Position numbers and translations under genes: made by a program. The notes below the pieces were generated by a model. That model had not been told where the DNA came from and did not search any database. It saw only the letters and a program-made list of their open reading frames with translations. From the NCBI GenBank assembly GCA_030431715.1, contig JAUIIO010000003.1, positions 1 through 64,000 on the forward strand: a stretch of DNA of 64,000 bases, written 5' to 3'. The DNA comes from a bacterium (lineage in GTDB: Bacteria; Bdellovibrionota_C; UBA2361; RFPC01). Positions 16,904 to 23,978 of the stretch are shown piece after piece (the first letter of the stretch is position 1; each line of letters starts with the position of its first letter).

Positions 16904-17566
16904 ATGCCAGATAGTACTGTATCAGCATTACCCGGATTAGATGAGAGTTATACAACGCTCCCATCTGAGACGAGTTCTGAATCAGGGCAGCAGGTTGATA
17001 AGAATGAGTTTATACAACTTCTTGTTACGCAGCTGCAAAACCAGGATCCCCTAGATCCGATGTCAAACGAAGACTTCGCCGTGCAACTTGCGCAGTTCTC
17101 ACAGGTTGAAGAACTTATCGCCATTAAGGATGCCGTACAGGGCGGAAGTGATGGCACTGAGACCTTTAGCTCAATGGCTTCTTATCTCGGTAATGCCGTT
17201 GTGCTAGGAACCAACGTTGTAAATGGCGCCAATGCAGCGAATGAAGGGTTAAGTTTTACTCTTGAAGGCGATGCCGCACAGACCACACTGCAGCTTATTG
17301 ATTCTGCAGGGAACGTTGCATTTGAAACGGACCTTGGTGCGTTATCTGCTGGGAAGCAGTCTCTGTCGCTTGCCGATTTTGACCTGCCAGCAGGTGAGTA
17401 TACCGCTCAGATCATTGGACTTGGCGCTGATGGAAAATCATTTGCAGCCGACCCGAATGTTTTAGGCATAGTAAGTGGATATATACCGGGAGAGAACCCG
17501 GCCCTACTCGTCGGTGATCGTGAGATCAGTACTACCGACATCGAAGAAGTACGCGCAGTAGCATAG
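16904..17566 (+). CDS. flgD: FlgD, hook-capping protein
   Basis: A 220-residue hook-assembly scaffold. The FlgD N-terminal signature is clear: NEFIQLLVTQLQNQDPLDPM, then SNEDFAVQLAQFSQVEEL. The rest (~80-200) is beta-rich, as in the Tudor/FnIII-like domain of FlgD (TTLQLIDSAGNVAFETDLG, LPAGEYTAQIIG). It forms the temporary cap at the tip of the growing hook, under which FlgE subunits fold. A good ribosome site (AGAGGAGA) precedes the ATG. It lies between fliK and flgE, as in many flagellar operons. Confidence 0.95.
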   Translation: MPDSTVSALPGLDESYTTLPSETSSESGQQVDKNEFIQLLVTQLQNQDPLDPMSNEDFAVQLAQFSQVEELIAIKDAVQGGSDGTETFSSMASYLGNAVVLGTNVVNGANAANEGLSFTLEGDAAQTTLQLIDSAGNVAFETDLGALSAGKQSLSLADFDLPAGEYTAQIIGLGADGKSFAADPNVLGIVSGYIPGENPALLVGDREISTTDIEEVRAVA

Positions 17567-17602
17567 TTGTATCGTAAGGTTTAGATAGATAGGAGATAGA
17601 CA

Positions 17603-18931
17603 GTGAGTATAGTTAACGGTCTTTTTGCAGGTAGGTCAGGGATTTCAAGTCACGGTTCAGCTATTGCGGTTGTAGGTGATAACATTTCTAACTCAAGCAC
17701 CATCGGCTACAAAGCGAGCCGGGCGGAGTTTGAAGACCTTCTTGCCGGTGGACAAACCGCCGGGCGTGTTATCGGTAGTGGTTCGTCACTTGCTGCGGTA
17801 ACAACAATCTTCGGACAGGGAACGATGGAATTTACCAGTCGTCCTCTTGACCTTGCGATTGATGGGAATGGGTTCTTTGCGGTGGCTGATGGCGCGCAAA
17901 AGTATTATACGCGTGCCGGTAACTTTAAAGTTGACTCTGCCGGTTTTATTATTGACCAGAATGGGTATGAGCTGCAGGGTTTTCCGTTAGATGGTTCCGG
18001 GGCACTCGAAGCCTTAAATATTCGTGCGGTAACAGGAAGCGCGGATCCCACAAATAGGATTACGCTTGCAGGCAACTTGGACTCTAAAGGGGATCAGGGT
18101 GCATTAAATCCATTTTCAGATTTTGATGAAACAGATTTTGTTGCTGGAGCAGGTCAAATTGCGGGCGCGCCGGGTTCAGGCGTAGCGGTACCTTCTTTCA
18201 CGACCTTATCAGATAGCGCATCTCTGCAATCAACAGTTGATGTGTTTGATTCGCTGGGACAAGCACACACCATTACCTTCTTTTTCACTCCTCTTGTGAC
18301 AACAGGTGGAGCACAGCAGTGGAATGTTCAGGCAGTAGCCTCTGGTGAAGAGGTTGATACTGCTGGGATTGCCTCAGGTGTTCCACGGCTCCTCGGTAGA
18401 GCAACAATGACATTTGATACGGCAGGGCAACTTACAAGTGCCAGCACCTTTAATCTGAGCAATATTCCCTGGCAGACGGGATCCGCTACACAAAGTATGA
18501 CAGTTGATATCTCAGGATTTACACAATTCTCTGCATCCTCGAGCCCAACAGCAATTAACCAAGATGGTCAGGGAGTAGGAGCTGTAACAAGTGTGAACAT
18601 AGATCCAGATGGAAGCATCTTTGCTCAGCTCGATAACGGAACAGTAACAACTATTGGAACTGTTGCGCTTGTCAACTTTTCAAATGCTGAAGGCCTACAA
18701 AGAATCGGTAGTAACCTCCTGCAACAAACAAGTGCCTCTGGTGAGCCTATTACCGGTAGCCCGGCTTCAGGTACCTTCGGTTCTATTGCATCAGGTTCTC
18801 TTGAGCTTTCAACAGTAGATATCGCCACGGAGTTCGTAAAAGTAATTACCTTACAGCGTGGTTTCCAAGCGAGCTCAAGGATTATCACAACGATCGACCA
18901 GCTGTTAAATGAAATTATCCAATTAGCGTAG
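17603..18931 (+). CDS. flgE: FlgE, flagellar hook protein
   Basis: A 442-residue axial protein that polymerises into the hook joining the basal body to the filament. The N-terminal flg_bb_rod motif (GISSHGSAIAVVGDNISNSS, then TIGYKASRAEFEDLL) and the C-terminal helix (VDIATEFVKVITLQRGFQAS, then IITTIDQLLNEIIQLA) are conserved, with the FlgE-type middle domains between (NGFFAVADGAQKYYTRAGNF). The start is GTG with AGGAGA upstream. It is the last gene of the fliK-flgD-flgE operon and is followed by a terminator hairpin. Its length is typical of FlgE. Confidence 0.95.
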   Translation: MSIVNGLFAGRSGISSHGSAIAVVGDNISNSSTIGYKASRAEFEDLLAGGQTAGRVIGSGSSLAAVTTIFGQGTMEFTSRPLDLAIDGNGFFAVADGAQKYYTRAGNFKVDSAGFIIDQNGYELQGFPLDGSGALEALNIRAVTGSADPTNRITLAGNLDSKGDQGALNPFSDFDETDFVAGAGQIAGAPGSGVAVPSFTTLSDSASLQSTVDVFDSLGQAHTITFFFTPLVTTGGAQQWNVQAVASGEEVDTAGIASGVPRLLGRATMTFDTAGQLTSASTFNLSNIPWQTGSATQSMTVDISGFTQFSASSSPTAINQDGQGVGAVTSVNIDPDGSIFAQLDNGTVTTIGTVALVNFSNAEGLQRIGSNLLQQTSASGEPITGSPASGTFGSIASGSLELSTVDIATEFVKVITLQRGFQASSRIITTIDQLLNEIIQLA

Positions 18932-18966
18932 AAGTTAATATTTTCTACTTTTCTCTGACACATTGA

Positions 18967-18997
18967 ATGGACTCCTTTTAAGGGGTCCATTTTTTTT
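18967..18997 (+). terminator. Rho-independent terminator after flgE
   Basis: ATGGACTCC-TTTTAA-GGGGTCCAT (one G-T pair) followed by a run of eight T closes the hook operon 35 bases after the flgE stop. Confidence 0.88.
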
Positions 18998-19005
18998 ATA
19001 TCCTT

Positions 19006-19053
19006 CCTTGTCCTTGTCCTTGTCCTTGTCCTTGTCCTTGTCCTTGTCCTTGT
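19006..19053. repeat. Hexanucleotide microsatellite (CCTTGT)x8
   Basis: Eight perfect head-to-tail copies of CCTTGT lie directly after the flgE terminator. Read in one frame on the other strand it would give alternating Asp-Lys, but that frame shows no sign of being a gene. The tract is prone to copy-number change by slipped-strand mispairing. No coding gene spans it. Confidence 0.95.
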
Positions 19054-19174
19054 CTAGGCTAATCTCTTGCTCTCGGCGTGTCATGTAGTTGTTGATATTG
19101 GGTGTGATGTTCCGCGATGAAGCTGAGTTATGTTTGGGGCAGGAATAGGACAAGGAGCAGGACTAGGTGAGGTT

Positions 19175-19328
19175 GTGCTTTGGCGTGGGGATTGCCGCGT
19201 CACTCAGCCTGCGGCTTCGGCTCCTCGCAATGACGGTGATATAGATTAGACTACACAGGCCCCTCCCGTCATTGCGAGGAGCTGAGACCTTCAGGTCGAA
19301 CGACGAAGCAATCCCCAAGCCCAAGCAC
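19175..19328. repeat. Intergenic palindromic repeat, family A (copy 1)
   Basis: Two ~60-base arms in inverted orientation around a ~28-base centre. The left arm runs from GTGCTTTGG through GGATTGCCGCGT to CTCCTCGCAATGAC. The right arm starts GTCATTGCGAGGAGCTGAG and ends GCAATCCCCAAG...AAGCAC. The core (GTCATTGCGAGGAGC ... GCAATC) recurs at 23749-23862, but with the half-units in the opposite order. From 18932 to 19426 this element, the hexamer tract and the terminators are all I can see. Similar CATTGCGAGG-type repeats occur in many unrelated bacteria; this is from memory. Confidence 0.9.
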
Positions 19329-19337
19329 AAAAAACAC

Positions 19338-19384
19338 ACAAAAAAACTCCCGCCCCTTGCCGAAACAGCAAAGAGCGGGAGTTT
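19338..19384 (-). terminator. Terminator downstream of the outer-membrane barrel gene
   Basis: AAACTCCCGC (19344-19353) pairs with GCGGGAGTTT (19375-19384). Read on the minus strand, the hairpin ends in a T-rich run (TTTTTTTGTGTG), about 40 bases after the stop of the gene ending at 19427. Confidence 0.85.
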
Positions 19385-19426
19385 GTATTCCTCTCCGTAA
19401 AGGAGAGGAAGTATGTAAGCTCTTCC

Positions 19427-20059
19427 TTAGAAGAACATACCAACAGAAAGCGTAACCTTGTGGTTAAGCTCAGTGTCGGAATCTACCATCATTAAGCGGT
19501 AATCAGGCTTAATGAATGTAGTTTCACACATGTGCAGGAACGCACCGAAGCCACCTTGTAGGAAAGCTTGTGTGTGACCGTCCTCAAGAGACTTGTCGAA
19601 GTTTTGAAGTCCACCACCAAATGAAAGGTATGGCTCGTAGTCTTCGCCAGAGTCGTTCAGGTGAAAGAGGGCATCAACAGTGTATTGCATTCCCCATGTG
19701 TCACCAGAGAGTCTGTATTCTCCTGGGTTCGGGTATTGCCGAGCACGGGTGTTAGGCATATAGCCAACACTAGCTTCTAAGCTGATATCTTCGTCAACCA
19801 TTCTGTAAGCACCGAGTTTTACTTCGTAGATCTGATGACCAAGAATTGGCTCATCTTTTTCCATGAAGATCCAACCACCACCAATTGTACCGTAGTACTT
19901 GCTTACGTCCTCCATTACAACAGGCTCCATAACACCCTTTGACGGTGGAGCTGTGTAACAAGGTTCACCCGGTAAACATCCATCCGCGTATACAGGCAGC
20001 GCAGCAGCTGTAACCGGAAGGAAGAAAGCAAGTGAAATAATTGAAAGTAATTTTTTCAT
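19427..20059 (-). CDS. Exported outer-membrane beta-barrel protein (OmpA-like)
   Basis: A 210-residue protein with a clear signal peptide (MKKLLSIISLAFFLPVTAAA, cut near YADG) and a mature part of alternating strands (YYGTIGGGWIFMEKDE, EVKLGAYRMVDEDISLEASV, YEPYLSFGGGLQNF) ending in Phe (LSVGMFF), as barrel-assembly substrates do. Its size suits an eight-stranded barrel. Two Cys near the mature N-terminus (GCLPGEPCYT) could form a disulphide. A good ribosome site (AAAGGA) precedes the ATG and a strong terminator follows. The gene is monocistronic and divergent from meaB. The specific function is unknown; it has no peptidoglycan-binding OmpA C-domain. Confidence 0.85.
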   Translation of the reverse strand: MKKLLSIISLAFFLPVTAAALPVYADGCLPGEPCYTAPPSKGVMEPVVMEDVSKYYGTIGGGWIFMEKDEPILGHQIYEVKLGAYRMVDEDISLEASVGYMPNTRARQYPNPGEYRLSGDTWGMQYTVDALFHLNDSGEDYEPYLSFGGGLQNFDKSLEDGHTQAFLQGGFGAFLHMCETTFIKPDYRLMMVDSDTELNHKVTLSVGMFF

Positions 20060-20261
20060 GTTTCTTTCCTTTAAAGAAGTTGAATTACAAATTTAAATAC
20101 ACCCATCTGTTTGTATTCAATTTTACAGTTACTTTGGCACCAGTAAAGCTGTACCGGAGTACCGCCCATAACTGCTTGTAAGGCGTAATACTAGCATGCA
20201 ACAATAGAACATCAAGGATATATATAATAATTAGTAACAATTACATTTTATAGAACTAAGT

Positions 20262-20290
20262 TTGTCCTTGTAAAACAAAATGTCTATATA
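20262..20290 (+). promoter_or_regulatory. Candidate sigma-70-type promoter upstream of meaB
   Basis: TTGTCC, then 17 bases, then TATATA, ending 13 bases before the meaB ATG at 20304. The spacing is ideal and the match moderate. The leader would be very short. Confidence 0.4.
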
Positions 20291-20303
20291 ATTCCAGTGT
20301 GAT

Positions 20304-21275
20304 ATGGCTATAAAGTTTACTGATAAAGAGCTTTTTAGTGGTGTAAAAGCCGGCGATACTAGGGCGATATCTAGACTTATTACGCTTGCCGAGAACGGTT
20401 CAGAGCGTGCCCGAAAAGTTCAGGCCAAGCTCTTTAAGGGAGCCACCAGAGCCCATGTTGTCGGAATTACAGGGCCACCGGGCGCCGGAAAGTCTACGCT
20501 CGTAGACTGTCTTTCTCAGACCCTTAAGGCTAGGGGGAAAAAAGTAGCAGTTCTGGCCATTGATCCCACAAGCCCGTTCACTGGAGGGGCAATTCTCGGT
20601 GACCGTATACGAATGGTTAAAAGCCTTGAGCAACAAAACATCTACGTTCGTAGTATGGCAACGCGCGGTGCGCTCGGCGGTATCTCTAGGGCTACGCTTG
20701 ATGCCGTACATATTCTTGAGGCTGCCGGATATGATGCCATTCTGATTGAGACTGTTGGGGTTGGTCAGGCTGAAGTTGATATTATTAAAAGTGTTGATAG
20801 CTGTGTGGTAGTTCTTGTTCCGGGGCTTGGAGATAGCATACAAGCTATGAAAGCTGGTGTTCTTGAGATAGCAGATATCTTTGTAGTTAATAAGTCTGAT
20901 AGAGACGGTGCCGATCGAGTCTTCCGCGATATCCGTTTTTTGCTAACGCACGGCGAGATCCCTTCATTGGAAGAGGGTGAAGAGAGATGGGAGGTTCCTG
21001 TACTCAAGACTGTGGCTGTCCGTTGTGAGGGAGTTCAAGAGCTGGCAGATGGTATTGATGATCATGCAGATTGGCTTAAGAACTCAAAGGAAGGAGAAAG
21101 GAGACGCAAGCAAGTAATAGAATCTCGTATAAAGAGTCTTGCTACCCAGTCGCTTCTATTTGAGATAGCACACGACCGCGCGGAACTCCTATCAAAACTT
21201 GTATCAGAGTGTCAGTCGAGAAAGCTCGATATCTACGGTGCCGTACAAAAATTAGTCGATTCAATCAAGAAATAG
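20304..21275 (+). CDS. meaB: MeaB/ArgK-type G3E GTPase, methylmalonyl-CoA mutase chaperone
   Basis: A 323-residue P-loop GTPase of the MeaB/ArgK family. Signatures are the Walker A GITGPPGAGKSTLVDCL, the loop AIDPTSPFTGGAILGDRIRM, SMATRGALGGIS, and the switch ETVGVGQAEVDI, with NKSD for guanine. MeaB guards loading and reactivation of adenosylcobalamin in methylmalonyl-CoA mutase. No mutase gene lies in this window, so the pathway (propionate or branched-chain degradation) is inferred. It is followed 87 bases later by a histidine-kinase gene on the same strand, with no evident functional link. Confidence 0.92.
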   Translation: MAIKFTDKELFSGVKAGDTRAISRLITLAENGSERARKVQAKLFKGATRAHVVGITGPPGAGKSTLVDCLSQTLKARGKKVAVLAIDPTSPFTGGAILGDRIRMVKSLEQQNIYVRSMATRGALGGISRATLDAVHILEAAGYDAILIETVGVGQAEVDIIKSVDSCVVVLVPGLGDSIQAMKAGVLEIADIFVVNKSDRDGADRVFRDIRFLLTHGEIPSLEEGEERWEVPVLKTVAVRCEGVQELADGIDDHADWLKNSKEGERRRKQVIESRIKSLATQSLLFEIAHDRAELLSKLVSECQSRKLDIYGAVQKLVDSIKK

Positions 21276-21362
21276 CTGGATTATAAGTACTTTAGCTTCG
21301 CCAGTCACAGGTCGATAATACACTTAGAGTTGTAGTTTTTAAGTGAAGGAGGATTGCGCACC

Positions 21363-22619
21363 TTGTCGTCTGTGCTTTTAGGTTTTAGTGGTTTTGTCTT
21401 GGGGTGTGTTGCCCTGCTACTATCGATCTATCGCCAACGAGTGAGCGCTCGTACGATTAAAGAGCTCAGAAAGCGCACGCTTCATGCCCAGAGAAATCTC
21501 AGGCAACTTGGAAATCTAGCAAACGAAGTTGCGCACGAGATTAAGAATCCTATTACAGCGATACTTTGTAGTGCGGAAACACTCGATCATCTCATAGGAA
21601 AAGATCTTGATCCCACACACCAAAAGTCACTTAAATTTATTAGCGAGTATGGTGATCAGATCCTGAGACTCGTAAGCGACTTTTTAGATGTTAGTCGTGC
21701 TGAGACTGGTAACATCGAAGCAAAGCCCAGATCGATTGAGCTTTCACCTGCTGTTGAGTCCGTTGTGGGGCTGCTTGAATCAAATGCATATTCCAAGAAG
21801 ATTGAAGTGAAAGTGAGTATAGAAGATGAAGATCTAAGACTTTATATGGATCCCAAACATCTTAAGCAGATTCTCTTTAATCTTGTACACAATGCTATCA
21901 AATTTACTCCTGAAGGTGGAGAGATACAGATAGTGGCCGGGCAGGACTTTCCTCACGAACACGTTCGCATTGCCGTAAGAGATAATGGATGTGGCATCTC
22001 TCACGAACGTTCAAAGCTCCTTTTTGATCCGTATCATACAGGGGGTGATGTCGCTGAGGGCAGCGGTATTGGACTTGGACTGTCGCTTTGTAAGTCGCTC
22101 GTTGAGCTTAATAGTGGCGAGATCTCAGTTTCAAGTTCGCCTGGTGTCGGTAGTTCGTTTGAGTTTACCGCTCCAGTGGCGGATGCTCCTGAGAGTCGTA
22201 AAAGTGGTGTTATCCATCTAAACCCAGATGATAAGCCACTTCTTGGGCAAAAGTTTCTTGTCGTTGATGAGCATAGTGGATCGCGTGAAGCTATCTCGCG
22301 ACTTATTGAAGCGTGGGGTGGAGTAGTGGATCGAGTTGGTTTAGCCGTTGATGCCGTCGATGCTCTTTCAAAGAAAACGTACGATGCCGTTATGATTGAT
22401 GACACTCTGGATGGAATATATGGCCATGAGCTCTCTCGAATTTTGAAGGAAGAGATGGGAGTAAACCGTGGTACGACAGTGATAGTTACTGCCGACGAAA
22501 GGGTGCACCCAAATCTTTTAGAAGACTCAGGGGCAGATTACTGTATCGAAAAACCGCTCAATAGCTCCCGCCTTCTTGAATCTCTTATTCAAAGTGGGAA
22601 GTGTTCCATTACTCATTGA
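21363..22619 (+). CDS. Hybrid sensor histidine kinase with C-terminal receiver
   Basis: About 418 residues. One N-terminal membrane helix (LGFSGFVLGCVALLLSIY) is followed by a HisKA domain with the phospho-accepting His in NEVAHEIKNPITAI, then a HATPase domain with N box NLVHNAIKF, G1 DNGCGIS and G2 GSGIGLGLSL. A receiver domain (from ~295: KFLVVDEHSG, DAVMIDDTLDG, VTAD, EKPL) forms the C-terminus. There is no periplasmic sensor domain, so it probably senses from the membrane or through partners. The ribosome site AAGGAGG ends at 21352; TTG at 21354 is too close, so TTG at 21363 is the likelier start. No separate cognate regulator is adjacent. Confidence 0.88.
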   Translation: MSSVLLGFSGFVLGCVALLLSIYRQRVSARTIKELRKRTLHAQRNLRQLGNLANEVAHEIKNPITAILCSAETLDHLIGKDLDPTHQKSLKFISEYGDQILRLVSDFLDVSRAETGNIEAKPRSIELSPAVESVVGLLESNAYSKKIEVKVSIEDEDLRLYMDPKHLKQILFNLVHNAIKFTPEGGEIQIVAGQDFPHEHVRIAVRDNGCGISHERSKLLFDPYHTGGDVAEGSGIGLGLSLCKSLVELNSGEISVSSSPGVGSSFEFTAPVADAPESRKSGVIHLNPDDKPLLGQKFLVVDEHSGSREAISRLIEAWGGVVDRVGLAVDAVDALSKKTYDAVMIDDTLDGIYGHELSRILKEEMGVNRGTTVIVTADERVHPNLLEDSGADYCIEKPLNSSRLLESLIQSGKCSITH

Positions 22620-22625
22620 TGGGCA

Positions 22626-22693
22626 TTAACCGCAGAGGACGCAAAGCATTTGGCTCAATTTGTCTTTGCGCTCTTAGCGTCCTTTGCGGTTAA
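22626..22693. repeat. Intergenic palindromic repeat, family B (copy 1)
   Basis: TTAACCGCAGAGGACGCAAAG (22626-22646) is inverted as CTTTGCGCTCTTAGCGTCC...TTTGCGGTTAA (22664-22693). A half copy lies at 23909-23929. The repeat follows the kinase stop directly. No T-run follows, so it is not a standard terminator. Confidence 0.85.
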
Positions 22694-22772
22694 AAAATAC
22701 ACTTAGCCAATCTACATTATTTAATAGTACCTCCTGTTTTCTATCCCGTAAGGATCTGCTACTGTTTCCCAC

Positions 22773-23078
22773 ATGAGTCAGATGCCGACAAAAGATCAGA
22801 TTATTGAGGTGCTTAAAGGAATTGAAGATCCGGAACTTTTTCTGGATATCTGGTTCCTTGGACTTATCTATAATGTCGGAATAGATGAGGATGATAACTC
22901 CGTACATGTTGAAATGACATTTACTACACCGATGTGTCCGGCCGGGCCTCAACTCATTGAACAGGTTCGCTCAGGGATTCAGGCTCTTGATGGTGTTGAA
23001 GAAGTGATTGTAGAAATCGTTTTTGAACCACCTTGGAAGCCTTCTGACGAAGTAAAAGGAATGCTGGGGATGCTATGA
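22773..23078 (+). CDS. SufT/MIP18-like (DUF59) iron-sulfur assembly factor
   Basis: A 101-residue single-domain protein of the MIP18/DUF59 family. Hallmarks are IIEVLKGIEDPELFLDIWFL, the LIYNVGI strand, and FTTPMCPAGPQLIEQV with the conserved Cys. Members such as SufT and PaaD help mature iron-sulfur proteins. Its stop overlaps the start of gmhA by 4 bases (ATGA), so the two are translationally coupled. This pairing with a sugar isomerase is unexpected, since SufT usually lies with suf genes. Confidence 0.85.
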   Translation: MSQMPTKDQIIEVLKGIEDPELFLDIWFLGLIYNVGIDEDDNSVHVEMTFTTPMCPAGPQLIEQVRSGIQALDGVEEVIVEIVFEPPWKPSDEVKGMLGML

Positions 23079-23638
23079 AGAATATTGTTACCTCTTTCTT
23101 AAAAGAATCTATCGCAACCAAAGAACGCCTCCTCTCAGATGGTGAGCAGCTTGCCGCAATAGAGAAGGCTGCTAGTGAAATCAAAAGTTGTGTTGAGCGC
23201 GGTGGGACCGTTTATATCTGTGGAAATGGTGGGTCTACCTGTGACGCTATGCACTTCGCTGAAGAGCTTGTCGCTCGCTACAAGCGCGAGAGAAAAGGCT
23301 ACCGCGCTATGCATTTTATGGACCCATCGACACTTACCTGTTGGGCAAATGACTATGACTACGAGTCCGCCTTCGCCAGACAGGCGGAAACGTTTTGTGA
23401 TGAAGGAGATGTGCTTGTAGGGATCACAACTTCTGGAAATTCTGCAAACGTCATTAAGGCTGTTCAGGTAGCAAAAGAAAAGGGTGCCTACACCGTTGCC
23501 CTTGCCGGAAAGGGCGGCGGAAAGATCGTTTCAGAAGCGAATACCACGATAGTGATTCCCTCAGATGAAACGGATCGAATCCAAGAGAGTCATATCACTG
23601 TGATTCATATTTTTTGTGAAATACTGGAAACGACGTAA
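23075..23638 (+). CDS. gmhA: GmhA-type phosphoheptose isomerase (SIS domain)
   Basis: A 187-residue SIS-domain protein that should convert sedoheptulose 7-phosphate to D-glycero-D-manno-heptose 7-phosphate, the first step of ADP-heptose synthesis for the lipopolysaccharide core. Motifs are VYICGNGGSTCDAMHFAEEL, GDVLVGITTSGNSANVIKA and IQESHITVIHIFCE near the C-terminus. The length fits GmhA; the related DiaA cannot be excluded from sequence alone. It overlaps the SufT-like gene by 4 bases and is followed by a hairpin. Other heptose genes are not in the window. Confidence 0.87.
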   Translation: MKNIVTSFLKESIATKERLLSDGEQLAAIEKAASEIKSCVERGGTVYICGNGGSTCDAMHFAEELVARYKRERKGYRAMHFMDPSTLTCWANDYDYESAFARQAETFCDEGDVLVGITTSGNSANVIKAVQVAKEKGAYTVALAGKGGGKIVSEANTTIVIPSDETDRIQESHITVIHIFCEILETT

Positions 23639-23677
23639 GTAGAGATCGCCCCTCACTTGTAGCTCATACCAAAGAAA

Positions 23678-23696
23678 CCTCCGGCTCTGCCGGAGG
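23678..23696. terminator. GC-rich hairpin, probable terminator
   Basis: CCTCCGGC-TCT-GCCGGAGG has an 8-bp perfect stem. Read leftward it is followed by TTTCTTT, the better terminator direction. It lies 40 bases after gmhA and may stop transcripts from both sides. Confidence 0.55.
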
Positions 23697-23748
23697 CCCC
23701 GTAGAGTTTGACAGTATCAGAGATCAACAGAGAACTTAAGAGCAATGG

Positions 23749-23862
23749 TCATTGCGAGGAGCTGAGGTCGCAGACCGAATGACGCGGCAATCTCCCTGAG
23801 TCGGTAGCATTTTTAGAGATTGCCGCGTCGTTCGGCTACCGCCTCAGCTCCTCGCAATGACG
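23749..23862. repeat. Intergenic palindromic repeat, family A (copy 2)
   Basis: The arm GTCATTGCGAGGAGCTGAGG ... GCGGCAATCTC (23749-23796) is inverted as GAGATTGCCGCG ... CCTCAGCTCCTCGCAATGAC (23817-23862), with ~20 bases between. Compared with copy 1 at 19175, the half-units are joined at their other ends. The gap 23639-23978 holds only this element, the hairpin at 23678 and a family B half copy. Confidence 0.9.
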
Positions 23863-23908
23863 CTTTCCATCAAGGGTGAGGATACGCCGTAAAGCTTTGA
23901 TACTCATG

Positions 23909-23929
23909 CTTTGCGCTCTTTGCGGTTAA
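23909..23929. repeat. Intergenic repeat, family B half copy
   Basis: CTTTGCGCTCTTTGCGGTTAA matches the right arm of the palindrome at 22626-22693 but lacks the opposite arm. Confidence 0.75.
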
Positions 23930-23978
23930 TCCATTCTTAACAGTACTTTCAGTCCATTTTGATCAATACTGCGACAAA

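Noticed and set aside
19006..19053. Possible CRISPR-like repeat
   Set aside because: The hexamers are directly adjacent with no spacers; this is a microsatellite.
18935..19153. A 72-codon minus-strand frame with repeated Asp-Lys
   Set aside because: The Asp-Lys run is the CCTTGT microsatellite read in one frame. The frame also crosses the flgE terminator and lacks a ribosome site and any family resemblance.
20400..20843. 147-codon minus-strand frame opposite meaB
   Set aside because: It lies wholly inside the meaB coding sequence, whose motifs are unmistakable.
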